Positions 12,301-22,600 of a stretch of DNA of 64,000 nt are shown one piece after another; within the stretch, counting starts at the first letter, position 1, and the number at the start of each line of letters is the position of its first letter. The position numbers were made by a program, and so were the translations under genes. The notes below the pieces were generated by a model, which ran no database searches, was not told where the DNA came from, and was given only the letters and a program-made list of their open reading frames with translations. Origin of the DNA: Micromussa lordhowensis (taxonomy: Eukaryota > Cnidaria > Anthozoa > Scleractinia > Lobophylliidae); assembly GCA_964020085.1 (NCBI GenBank), contig OZ026595.1, positions 9,890,516 to 9,954,515 of the forward strand. The letters are read 5' to 3'.

Positions 12301-12732
12301 AGTTTAATTGCAAAAACCTTAAAACGATTGACACATTCTGAAGGATTGCCTCAGTACTTGATGTTTTGATGTGTATATGGAGGCCACAGTTCAGTGATTA
12401 GACTGTAATTCAGCTTAACTCTCAAAATTTCAATCAGAAATGAAAGTGCTCTAGAACTCAGAACAATATACAATGCTGTGCAATTGAGAAATTTTGTCTG
12501 TGATTAATTTAGGGTTGTTTAAATCTGGATTGACCTTGTGTTTATGCTTAAGTTTTTATTTATTTCAGATTTTGATGCTTGGAAGGTGTGCTTGAAACTG
12601 AGGGATAATGGTCTGTTGGCTAAGCCCACCCATGATCATATCATCCGTTTTACACCACCCCTGGTTATCACGGAGGAGCAGCTCCAGGAAGCTCTTGGAA
12701 TAATCAAAGATACTGTTGAGTCCTTTGCTTGA
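6355..12732 (+). CDS. OAT: Ornithine aminotransferase, mitochondrial
   Basis: PLP-dependent class-III aminotransferase that converts ornithine and 2-oxoglutarate to glutamate semialdehyde and glutamate in the mitochondrial matrix. Exons: 6355-6981, 9823-9945, 10547-10596, 10953-11031, 11192-11245, 11360-11419, 11645-11789, 12569-12732. They join in frame to 433 aa (human protein 439). The N-terminus is Arg-rich and lacks acidic residues for about 30 residues, as expected of a matrix-targeting peptide. Visible family residues: Tyr48 in GAHNYHPLP, Arg173 in FWGRT, Glu228 in EPIQGEAG, Asp256 in FIADEVQTG, and the Schiff-base Lys285 in LGKALSGG. All sit at a constant offset of seven from the human numbering. 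Exon 1 is unusually long (627 nt). Intron 1 carries a foldback transposon. Poly(A) signal at 12756-12761. Identity is very secure; exact intron edges rest on frame and GT/AG reading. Confidence 0.95.
7575..9300. mobile_element. 1.7-kb foldback element in OAT intron 1, TTAA ends
   Basis: The left end is TTAAGGTGGCCCCCTAGAG at 7575 and the right end is its near-exact inverse, finishing GCCACCTTAA at 9300. A second, much longer inverted pair lies inside (8205-8359 with 8931-9073). Terminal TTAA on both sides resembles the piggyBac-type target. No transposase frame is visible, so it is non-autonomous. Confidence 0.75.
8205..9073. repeat. Inner long inverted repeat of the intron-1 element
   Basis: TGCCTATAACCCC at 8205 pairs with GGGGTTATAGGCA ending at 9073. 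The arms run about 145-155 bp to CGACCGAGC near 8350 and its partner GCTCAGTCG at 8931. There are scattered mismatches. The loop of about 570 bp has no coding resemblance. Confidence 0.8.
10016..10099 (-). repeat. Dispersed repeat, GGGCTGGGTTGTTCAAA family, copy 1
   Basis: Read on the minus strand this matches 58522-58595 closely: GAGCTCCTGGGC, then TCAAA.CC.GATTA.GCTAACCC, then AATTTTGATTTGAGTTTTG. It lies in OAT intron 2. See also the foldback copy at 53489-53735. Confidence 0.7.
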
Positions 12733-12755
12733 GCCCGAGATCACTTGTGTGACAT

Positions 12756-12761
12756 AATAAA
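12756..12761 (+). terminator. OAT poly(A) signal
   Basis: AATAAA 24 bases after the stop codon, which implies a very short 3' UTR if used. Confidence 0.6.
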
Positions 12762-13544
12762 CTGTAAAACTGTTTTTTTTTAAGGGAATTTATGTTTTTA
12801 AAAATGAGAGTAATTTTTTTAGTGTACACATAAAACAAAAGATTGAAAAGTCTACAAACAATGCCAGAATGAAAATACAGCAATATTGCTAAACAATCAA
12901 TAACGTTCCAGAACAAGTAATATCCTGAAGTAGCGAATTGTTGTTAGCATTGTTTCTCCTATCGACCTTGAAGGAAAAAATGTTTTGTTTTCCTTTCCCT
13001 ACATCTCCCAAGTGAATTTTAATTGGCAAATTGCTTTCTGGTTTTCGGTTTTTATGGTCCCAGTTGTTCAATAAGCGTTATTAAACCAATGACACTGTCC
13101 AATTGATAGCAATCAATCCAGTGTTTAGTGGATCCAGCTTTTGAACCACTGGGATCAAGAGATAAAAGGCTTAAATCAAAAGGAACTGAGCAGGTTACAC
13201 ACAATCATTCTGTCAATTTTGCTTGTTTTGTAGTCAACAACCACTAGAGATTTTAATTACTGTTATTCATGCTGAAATCTTAACATTCAGAGAGAGAGCA
13301 AACATGCGGATTACTCTTTTCGAGAGCACCTTCATGTCTGTAAGGGGTTCACTGAGAAGGGATATTTCACATTGACCATTGTACACAGATTATTGCAGGT
13401 AATTTGGATATTTCTTGTTTTGACCCAGATGCTTCTTGTATTTGACATGACAGACATGACTGAAGAAGGGATTACACATATTCACAACATTCAATTCATA
13501 TCATATACTAACAACTTTTGTATGAAGTACATTCTTTGTAAAGT

Positions 13545-13576
<32 letters not shown>

Positions 13577-14997
13577 TAGTAATAATAGTTGTCGCACTGA
13601 ACAAACAGACTTTGCACACAAATTTTGCATGGTTCTGGTCAGCATTTGGCATGTGACAATCCAACAGTCGACAAAATGCTGGGAAGTTCTTTTCAAGGTT
13701 ATTAACTTAATCCAGAAGAACTTCTAATATTCAGTTTAGAAAATTACAGAAAATGACATAATCAAATTGAGGCAATACACAAAAACCCGTGACAATCACA
13801 CAATGTAAATTTTTGCTGTTGTGGTATAAAACATGTTAGGATAAGAGCAATAACCATAACTAACATTCAAAATATACACGTAACAATCATTAATAACACA
13901 CTATGTTAACTATCATTGACCACATGGCTAAAGGTCCATTTTCACAGGTGATTTTTGAACAATTTTTGTAGCAATTTTCACCCTTGTTCATGTTAACTCT
14001 GGTGATGTCCCGCGAAATACGGAATTGCAGCTGTTGCTTCACAAGTATAACAGCTACAACAGCCCCACCCCCCCCCCCAAAATAAAATCTCTGTGTACAA
14101 AAATTGCCTGTAAGTGGACCTTAATACCTGCACATCACACCTCATTACCGTTATCTGAAGTCAACTCTCAGCTTGTGCTGATGGAGGTAGACTTTTGAGC
14201 GACACAAAGGAGAAGAAAGACAAGAAGAAGAAAGAAAAACTCTTTGTGGTTGATAACCTACTGCTGTAGGTGTCCCCAGGGAGCCCATTTTGTTTATTTT
14301 TGGGGGGGCACAATCATTCATCAGACAGACAGCGAACAGAAATAGCTAGAACAACAGAAACTTGGATGATGTGTCAAGATGACATCTGTTATTCTTGCCC
14401 GTGTGACGAGTCTTTTTGCTGCATAGACATCTTTGTGCAACTTTAGGCAGCAGTAGAAGTCCAGTGAAAGCACCTTGGCTTAGAAAGAAGTTTCTTGGAT
14501 TTAGAGGGGCATCTACACAGTTTCCACTTATAACACTGTTTGCTGCTTTTCTCTGTGAGCACCACATATCGGAACATGTACATGTATCTGTAATAACATT
14601 ACTAACATACTAACTACTCTGACAGTAGTTACTAACGTAAACCCATTCAGAGAGGAAGACTAATATCTTGTTAACTTGAGCTGTATACTATTTTAATATT
14701 AAAAATCTTTCAACTGAGCTGTGTGTTGGTGCAACCCCACAATGACCACCAAGTTCAAAGTTGAAGGCAAGACTGTGATGATGATGATGAAAAAGATGAT
14801 GATGAAATAGAAGTATCCCATTGGTTGATAGCTACTTATCCCATTGGAGCTTCATGCTTCTTGTTCCAAATATGCGTTCCATGTGGATTGTGCAAGAATT
14901 GGACTACCAGAAGTGCTTATACAGACAGTTAAAACAGAACTGAATACGACAAAAAGACATCTGTGCTGTCCAGTGCTATGGAAACAGGAGGCTTCCT
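12762..14997. other. Intergenic DNA with microsatellites
   Basis: Contains an (AGC)n run at about 13545-13575 and a (GAT)n run near 14773-14806. The alanine- or leucine-rich frames here only translate the CAG repeat. No exon with family resemblance was seen. Confidence 0.5.
13545..13575. repeat. (AGC)n microsatellite
   Basis: About ten consecutive AGC triplets. Confidence 0.95.
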
Positions 14998-15333
14998 TCA
15001 GACAATGAATTTGCGAGACTTTAGGATGAGTCCTTGAGTCAAAGTTCCAACAATACCAGTGTTATGCCATGTTGCATGGTTGGCAAGATAAACAAGGATA
15101 CGTGTCGATGAATAGAGGCTAGTTATTAGATGAGCAAACTTGACACTTAAAAAATGTACAAGGACAGAAACCAGATCAGCAATCAAAGCCATGAACAACT
15201 GTCTTCTCCAAGATGTAGAACTGTGCTCTATTCCAAAGGAAGATGGGTCGTGGATTCTATAGAGGAGTTGAGCGAATACCTCCTTAAATTTGTGTTCTTG
15301 GACTGGAACATTCAGTTTGTCAGGATATGACAT
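14998..15333 (-). CDS. Uncertain ORF, possible membrane protein
   Basis: A 111-codon frame from a true ATG at 15333 to TGA. The first half is polar (MSYPDKLNVPVQEHKFKEVF). The middle has a hydrophobic stretch, QLFMALIADLVSVLVHFLSV, that could span a membrane. A second, weaker hydrophobic run follows. I recognise no family. Upstream on the same strand is an A/T-rich run and then a CAG/CAA repeat near 15541-15580, and no 5' exon is obvious. It could be a lineage-specific gene, one exon of a larger gene, or chance. I list it because it is the longest ATG-initiated frame in this 7-kb gap that is not built from a repeat. Confidence 0.25.
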   Translation of the reverse strand: MSYPDKLNVPVQEHKFKEVFAQLLYRIHDPSSFGIEHSSTSWRRQLFMALIADLVSVLVHFLSVKFAHLITSLYSSTRILVYLANHATWHNTGIVGTLTQGLILKSRKFIV

Positions 15334-16137
15334 TTAAAAAAAAATCACAAAAAAAATTTCGCCTCCAACAAGAACTTTGACCGAGAACAGAACAGAAGTG
15401 AAAACATGACAATTTTACAATGAACAAGACAGTCAAGATAACAGTGGTAAAACAGAACTTGAAAAGAAAAAGACGCTAGACGGGGAAGGGGGAAGGGAGG
15501 CATAAATGGTAGCCATCGCCCTTTAATTGAGAGCGGCTCCAGCAGCAACAGCAACAACAGCAGCAGCAGCAACAACAAAATTGAACTTCATCAGTGTGTA
15601 AAGTTGACGTCAAGAACAGGATATCCTCTACACCTGACACAGACAGACTGTTTTTATGACAATGACAAAACGTTGGAATACCAGCCTTGACATCTATATT
15701 GTGGAGTGAAATGACCGATAACAACCAAGGATGTGAACTGCATAGTGACAAAACAGAAGGAAGCCTTGCCAAGCAAAATCTCGAATGCACGGAACAGTAC
15801 AATGTACACACACAGACCATAGTTCAGACAGTAATACACAGTGTACAGAGACACCAGAGGGTAACGGTACCTTCAGATAATAACCTGCTAACAACACGAC
15901 ATAACGCCAGTGGATGTTGCGTGTTCACAGAAAAGCAGCAAGCAGTGAAGTGAGATTTGAAGCTGCGTGTAAGGAAAAAATCATAACAAACGAAAATCAT
16001 AAATTGCCCCTTGTAGTGTTCTTAGTATGTTAGTAGTTGGAAAGTTAGTTTTGAACTGTAGAAAGCGGCATGGTAGCTCGAGAGTGCATCAAAATGGCAG
16101 CAAGAAATGCACCTAAAAACATCACCCTGGACAGACG

Positions 16138-16185
16138 AGACTGACAAGTGACTTGTAACAGAAAACTGACAAGTGACTTGTAACA
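16138..16185. repeat. Short tandem duplication
   Basis: ACTGACAAGTGACTTGTAAC occurs twice, about 25 bases apart, head to tail. Confidence 0.9.
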
Positions 16186-16368
16186 GTACCATCGTCAACT
16201 ACAAGTGGCTCAATGGTCTTAACAAAGAAATTCTAAATTATTCCTTTACATTTGGTTGATGTGAAATATCCTTATGAAACCAAATAAATCTAATAAAGGG
16301 GTTAAGTGTGGTGCTGCGATGGGGAGTATTACATGATAATTTGGTTTTATCAAATGAGTTGATAATGT

Positions 16369-16445
16369 GAATTGGCCACCGTAAAGAGATTTCGAAAGCT
16401 GACGTTTCGAGCGTTGGCCCTTCGTTTTCGCTCCGAATCAGAGAT
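16369..16445 (-). repeat. Dispersed repeat with Penelope/hammerhead-like core
   Basis: On the minus strand: a CTGATTCGGAGC lead, then CGAAGGGCCAACGCTCGAAA followed by CGTCAG. GGGC...GCTC can pair and is followed directly by GAAAC. That is the order of hammerhead stem II and the GAAA core strand. I recall this sequence type from cnidarian genomes in connection with Penelope-like elements. The 5' core strand is degenerate here. Confidence 0.5.
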
Positions 16446-17432
16446 CCATATATTCTAAATAAATTTAAGATCCATACAGCAACAATATATCAAAGTGGGT
16501 TAACAGGATTAACATCTGATGACATACAGTTTGTGCCAACAGTAAGCCTTTGTTTCTCTCTGATTGTTGTAGTTTGTATTGTAGATTGCAGAATGTTACA
16601 GAAACGAGATCATCAACTGTAACCTAGCCTCTTATGCAGGCGTTCTTATGCATGGCCACACATAATCTCCTCCCTTCCACCCACCACCAAGCTAGGGGGG
16701 GGGGGGGAGATTTCCACCCACCTCCAAGCTAGGGGGGGAGAGATTGTGTGACAAGCCATAACTTCTGGAAAGGAGGCTAACAGTAACCAAATTGCCAGTT
16801 TACAGGAGCTTGGTTAGTTTTAAACAACTGAACTTGCATCAGTCAGTTAAGAACAAGAAGAATCACTGTTCTATATCTCTCTCTACACCCACCCGGGCAA
16901 CAACTGAGTTGTAAAGATACGTTGTTTGTTTTCTTTTTTTAGTTGTTTATTTATGATTTTGTTGTAATTAAGTTTGCATACAACACGTGAAGGGAAAATA
17001 GTATTAAAAGGACTGACACCAAGGAATGTGTTTCCGTTTTCTACCCTTTAATATCATTTGACCTATCCCCTTCGAGTCTTTGTACCTCACTGTGCAAGCA
17101 TGACGAAACGGCCAGCTTTCGATAGATCTTTTTTAGGATCAATTTAGATTAGTTCCGTAAACGGCAAAAATTGATCAACTTCGAAAGTCACGTGATTAAC
17201 GTTTTGCATTGACGTCGTCCGTTGACCGTTTGCGTAGTTTCCCGTAGTTAAATACTGTAGAAATGTCTGGGTTGGCTTAGTGCCGGGAGATAGGTAATCG
17301 GGACTCATCCTCGGTATCCGGTACATTCACAGCAACTTGTTACCCAACCTGCTAGCTTAATACTCTAAGTAAGTTTCCCCCGCAGTTCGCTGGCACCCGT
17401 TTGAGGCACACTGAGTCTAACCATCCAACGAG

Positions 17433-17545
17433 TCACTGCGCCGGGCAAGTATTTTCTGCAGGTTGCAGAGTTCGAAACGTAATTGGACTTCAACTCGAAT
17501 AAAGAGGTCGTTTGGACCTGCAAAAAATACCTACCGCACCGCGGC
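17433..17545. repeat. Imperfect inverted repeat
   Basis: GCGCCGGGCAAGTATTTTCTGCAGGT near 17439 pairs, with mismatches, with GACCTGCAAAAAATACCT...GCACCGC near 17515-17545. Probably part of an old foldback element; ends unclear. Confidence 0.4.
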
Positions 17546-18052
17546 TGCCAAGTCCGATAAGAGGCAAGGATATAGCTCTTGTTAATCCCTTATAAAGTGG
17601 TTTGGGCAGTTGGTAGGAGACCAGCAGCCCTTTGGTTGACTGAACGCAGAAACCGCAAAACAGTTCAACAGGCGTCCGGCAAGGGTTCGATTATTGTTAT
17701 GGAACACTTTTGGACACAGTATTCGCAAATCCCTTGTACCAAAGGCTAAAGCCCTCTGGGATCCAGATCATGATAATGCTGTTATACAATGGGTTAATAG
17801 AAGGGCCGGTTTCTTTGTCTTCATTGTGTGCATTCCAACTTGTAAATATCAAGGGTTGTTCAGAAATGAGTAATTTGTCCAGCTTATCCCAATGCTCAGA
17901 CTTGGAGGACCAGTTGGTCTTACATCTGCATGGCTTGCGCGTGTCCACAGACTAGCTCTAGGGTTTCGGCACCAGTCACTCACGCCTTGTCACGCGCACG
18001 CTGCTGCCGGTTGGAATTTTTGGACGCTTTTTAGGTTTATCGAATGGTGTTT

Positions 18053-18650
18053 GCGAGCATTGCGTTTATTTTTTGCGAGCACGAGCAGTCATCAAATTTG
18101 TCTTGCGAGCAGCGATCCAGATTAGAAAATACAGATAGCCGCCGAGCCGGACTGTTTAGCGCTACGAAATGTGGCTGACACCTCCAAAACAGGACGTATG
18201 CGTTCCATTATATCAAAAATTCTGTAATTTTCGGTCGGAAGTCGAATGGAAACGTCCGTTTTGGTTTGGTCCGACCAGAATATTCGGTACCACCCCTGAA
18301 AGTGGTCCACTTTGATCGCCGGTCGGACCGAAATTTATCGTTCCATTTTGACAAATTGGTTCATTTCCTTGTTGCTGTTCTCTTCAGTAGATTTCAGCTT
18401 TGTGGGGGATTGGGGAAAGGAAAAGAAAAAGAAAAAGGTAATAGTCATTGCTCTTGGTTGGTCCTGTCCAAAAGGGAATCATCGTTTCTGGTGTCAATTT
18501 TGCCTATGCAAATTATGCTTCTGGCATTTCCCGTACATTTTAACGAGAATCCGAGCATGCCGGCAGCTGCAGAAATTTTGCGAGCACGAGCAAGCGAGCA
18601 CTCATCTGATTTTTGCGAGCAATTCGAGCAAAGGCCAAATTTTGCGAGCA
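18053..18650. repeat. Two clusters of GCGAGCA motifs
   Basis: GCGAGCA occurs at 18053, 18075 and 18105, and again at 18580, 18594, 18615 and 18644, all in the same orientation and most preceded by a T run. The two clusters bracket about 470 bp containing two FGGTCGGA-like palindromic bits around 18230-18335. It looks like one dispersed element with related ends rather than a gene. Confidence 0.5.
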
Positions 18651-19679
18651 CTTCTAAATAGAATGGTACCATTCGATAGCCCTCTTTTTGAGGCACCGAC
18701 ATCGTTAGAAGCATTTGCTAAACCCGGCTAGGAGTTCATCTCTGTAACTCTGTCTCTCTGACCTTATCTAATCCATTTAGGGATAGCTACACTACAGGAA
18801 GCACACATGAGAATTAAGAACCCGTAGCCTTTTATGGGATGTGAATGAACCGAGAAAGTTGTTTTGCATGTCACCCCCGACCTCACACGGCAAGTCTATT
18901 CGAATTCAGCAGTGGAAATTAGCGCTTAAAATCAGTTAAAAATTCTTACCAATTGTCCAAAAAACATGAGCATTCAAAACTATTAATTTGCACCACACCC
19001 TAACGTTAATGTTCGTGCGAATTATTTCGAAAGTAGGTTGCTTTGAGATGGGTGTAGAAGCCGTTGAGATGGACTACGGAGACAGTAAGCTTTAAAATCA
19101 TAAGTGACAGAATGCCAAGTTGGTGCCAGTTGAAAAATCGTTGATGAGACACTTAATGTACAATTTTGTGCTTTATAACATACACACTTATACTCGCACG
19201 CACAGAAGGCACTGTGACACCCCGGAGTGATACTGTCTAAACACGCCTTCTGGTAGGCGCAACCCAGCCTTTCTTCAATTCCTTCGTCAACGTTGTCATC
19301 TATAAGCTGGCACCATAAATTATTTCGTTTTCCACCAGCTTTGCGCAAGTGGTTAGTTTCCGTGCAAAGATGATAAATCGCAACTATTATGACGTGCAAA
19401 TGTTTATATTGTATGACGCCTTGCCTAAGTTGCCGTTGTTACCAGTGGGCTAAGTGGATTTTGTAACAATGCGTCTTGTTTGTTCTTGACGACAGAGGTG
19501 TGCAAATTATGCAAAGGAGTGCATAAATTACGTCGGTAATGTCCTGAAACAGCCATATGTAAGCCATGTCTATCTTTTGTTATGGAAGTTGTGTAGGTTT
19601 TCGCCGAATACTCGATATACGGTGACGAAATAAGGAAGGTGGGATTGAGTCGAAGAAGTGTTTAGATTAATTGTTTAAA

Positions 19680-22600
19680 ATGACGCAAACTGGGGATTCA
19701 CAACGGAAAGAACAACTGAAGGAATTTCAACGAAATGCGCATCGCTTACTATCGGACGATGATCGTACTTATTTACATTATACGCTCAAAGAATACCAGA
19801 CTTACAAGTCAGTGGAAAAGTTGATGCTTGCATTAAAATCGTGCTTGGATAATCCTCGAAAGATGGACCTTCTTGCTGACATTCGTAACCTGATTCCAAC
19901 AGCGCATTTGAGCAAGTTCGATAGTTTGGCTCCGTACAGCGAAATGGCACATCCTTTCAAACCACCAAATCAAGTATCGACGAATCGGAAGACTCAAAGT
20001 TTACCTCACAGTTACAAGAACAGTGAGCTGCGAGCTCTTGCAAGGAGCTCTTCGCCGACTAATGCTGGTTCTTTTAGAGTTATAACCTTGGCGAGAACTT
20101 CACCGGACGAATCTTTGGGCTTCGAAATAAGAGGAGGTCGCGAGAGTGATAGTACGGTTTGCATTTCTGAAGTGGATGAGAACTCATCTGCCGCCAAACA
20201 GGGGCTCCTTGTGGGAGATCAGTTAATTGAAGTTAATGGAATAGATTTCGAAAAAATTACCCAAAGCTCAGCGGAGAACTTGCTGGGAACGTTGAATAAA
20301 CTAAAATTGGTTGTCAAGTCGGTTAGCGCTGTACCAGAAATGGATGTCTCTGACTCTTGGTAGGTATCAAAAATCAAAAATTAATTTAAACCGATTGTTT
20401 GAGTGATTGATATTGTCGCAGTACTCTAACCTTGTGTTTATCCCACTCAGGACGTTTATGAAACAGTTTATCAAGGTATATTTAAGCTAAAAACAATTGC
20501 GATGCTGGTAAAATAGCTTGTAGTACATGCAGTGAACCTGCACGCGTGCTTCTGTTTTGTTGTTTATCAGCTCGTGACAGCTCCACTTAAAGTTTCAATT
20601 GTTATACGGTTCCTGAGGGGTTGAAATTTTACGTGAAAAAGTTGGAAACATTTCATGCTGGAAACCGCAAGTATAACCATGGTGTCATATCGGCTAAAAT
20701 ATGGCTTTATCAAATAAATATCGCAGCTGTTTGCCAGCACTTCCAGCACAACATAAAATATGGGAATATTGTTGTCGCAAACTTCACTCGGAATATGTAC
20801 TTTGTTCTTTTATTGAGGTCTATCGATATTTATGAGTTTTGAAGTAGAAATGCACGGGTTTTGGGTTATGGTTGCATTTGCCATGTAGTTTTTGTCATCT
20901 TGACTGGAAAATTATTTCTTTTGTTTTGTGTATGTGACGGCGTTCTCGTCGAATGACTTCATTTCGACCTGACGCCAACGTTCGAGACCTTTGATGTCAA
21001 TAGCTATGGAAATGAAGACTGTCTTTCAGTTCAAAATACGATGTAGATTACTTTCGTTGCGAAAGTTTACACCAATCATCAGTTAATGAATCGTAAAACA
21101 ATCTGCACATCTTGTGATTATTAATTTATAGTTATTTGTTGGAACATAATGTTGCGTGCCTCTTGAGTCTACACTTGAATGCTTGTCGCAGATAACGTGA
21201 AGAAAATAATCCAGGCTTTTCAGATGTATAACTGTTCCGTTTTAGTCTGTTTTAGTTGGTTAACGGTTTTATAGTAAGTATTTCTGGTCATCTCCTTCTT
21301 TGCATGAACAACCAAGATTATTTCTCATTTGTAACTTGAAAGCTATACACCTGTGACGGCACTGAAACAAATTAACAACAAATTATGTGAGATCATGACA
21401 GCTATCATGACAAGATCATTCACTTTTAACTGATGACATTGAGAAGGCAAGAAGAACAGGTGGTGTTTATACAAACTGATGTCATGGTTACAGTATATAT
21501 TTGCTGTCTTCATTTTGGCCATTGGATTAGTTTAAGGTGTCTCCATTAAGTAACGACATAAACTGTGGCACACACTTGTGATGTAATTTGCAACCTGTGG
21601 TTTTGTGTTCGTTTTCTCTCAGTTGGGTCAAACCTCTCAAAATAATATATTATAATTTATGCAATAATGGAACAGTGTTTTATTATGATCTCTCTGTTCA
21701 AATAATGGCTTTTTGGTGTGAATTAATATTGCTCAAATAGATTAATGTTTCTCTTTTCATGCAAGTTACATGTTTGACAAGCTTGGCACATGTAGTCATC
21801 CTTATTGCACATAATTCACACACCGCATGATATTCATGCATGCTAATTTATGAAGTGAATGTAACACAAATAAGCCATCCTTAACCAAAGTAAGCCATCC
21901 TTAACCAAAGTTTGAAAAAAATAGAAAATTAGAAGATTTTAGTGCAACCTTCCTTAAGACATCATCTGTCATTTTATAAATAAAAGTTTGAAAATAAGTT
22001 GAAACCCATTTTTAACAGTCCATTTCATTTATAATAAAAGTGCATTTTTATCAGTATCATCATAAAATTTATGTCATTAACCTGAAAGCACTGTGGACAT
22101 CTACATGGCAACTAGAATTTGCGCCACACTGAGTACAGGGTTCGCACACACCTTGAAAGTCCTTGAAAGTCCTTGAATTTGAAATTCAAAATTCAAGGCC
22201 TTGAAAGTCCGTGAAAAGTACATTGGGTCCTTGAAAAACCTTGAAATTTATCTGTTTGACTGTTTTCACTTAGTGGAAGAATTAGAAAAGACTGACACTT
22301 GAACAAATCTGGCAGTTATGACTTAAACCCGATCATCTAGTATCACATTCTAATGGAATGTTTTACTAGATGGAGTGCTTGAAAAATTGGAATTGCGCCC
22401 TGGAATGTCCTTGGAAAGTCCTTGAAGTTTTAGTCCCAAAAAGAGTACGAACCCTGTGAGTACGTATGCATTGTTTACTGGGCCAGTTTCATATTTCCCA
22501 GACAGTGTTCTTTGATCACAGTTATGAGCAAAACTCCTATTTGTTTTTGTTTCTGTATTCTGCAGTTCCAGAAAATATCCATACCCCCCACAGAAGGGAT

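Noticed and set aside
13508..13696. Poly-Leu and poly-Ala frames on both strands
   Set aside because: They only translate the (AGC)n microsatellite.
15345..15820. Minus-strand Leu-rich and Cys-rich frames of up to 114 codons
   Set aside because: The long homopolymer parts translate a CAG/CAA repeat near 15541-15580; the rest has no family resemblance, and overlapping frames are open too.
17110..17360. Possible promoter or small RNA gene around AACGTTTTGCATTGACGTCG
   Set aside because: A TGACGTCG site (CRE-like) alone is weak evidence and no adjacent transcript start or exon could be supported.
18266..18731. Two overlapping plus-strand frames of 131 and 139 codons
   Set aside because: They lie in the GCGAGCA repeat region, overlap each other in different frames and have no recognisable domain.
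19022..19402. Cys-rich minus-strand frame of about 125 codons upstream of WHRN
   Set aside because: The apparent start is TTG, not ATG. The C-terminal third looks like random translation. The Cys cluster is suggestive of a small secreted protein, but there is no signal peptide from an ATG and no splice context. Not enough to call.
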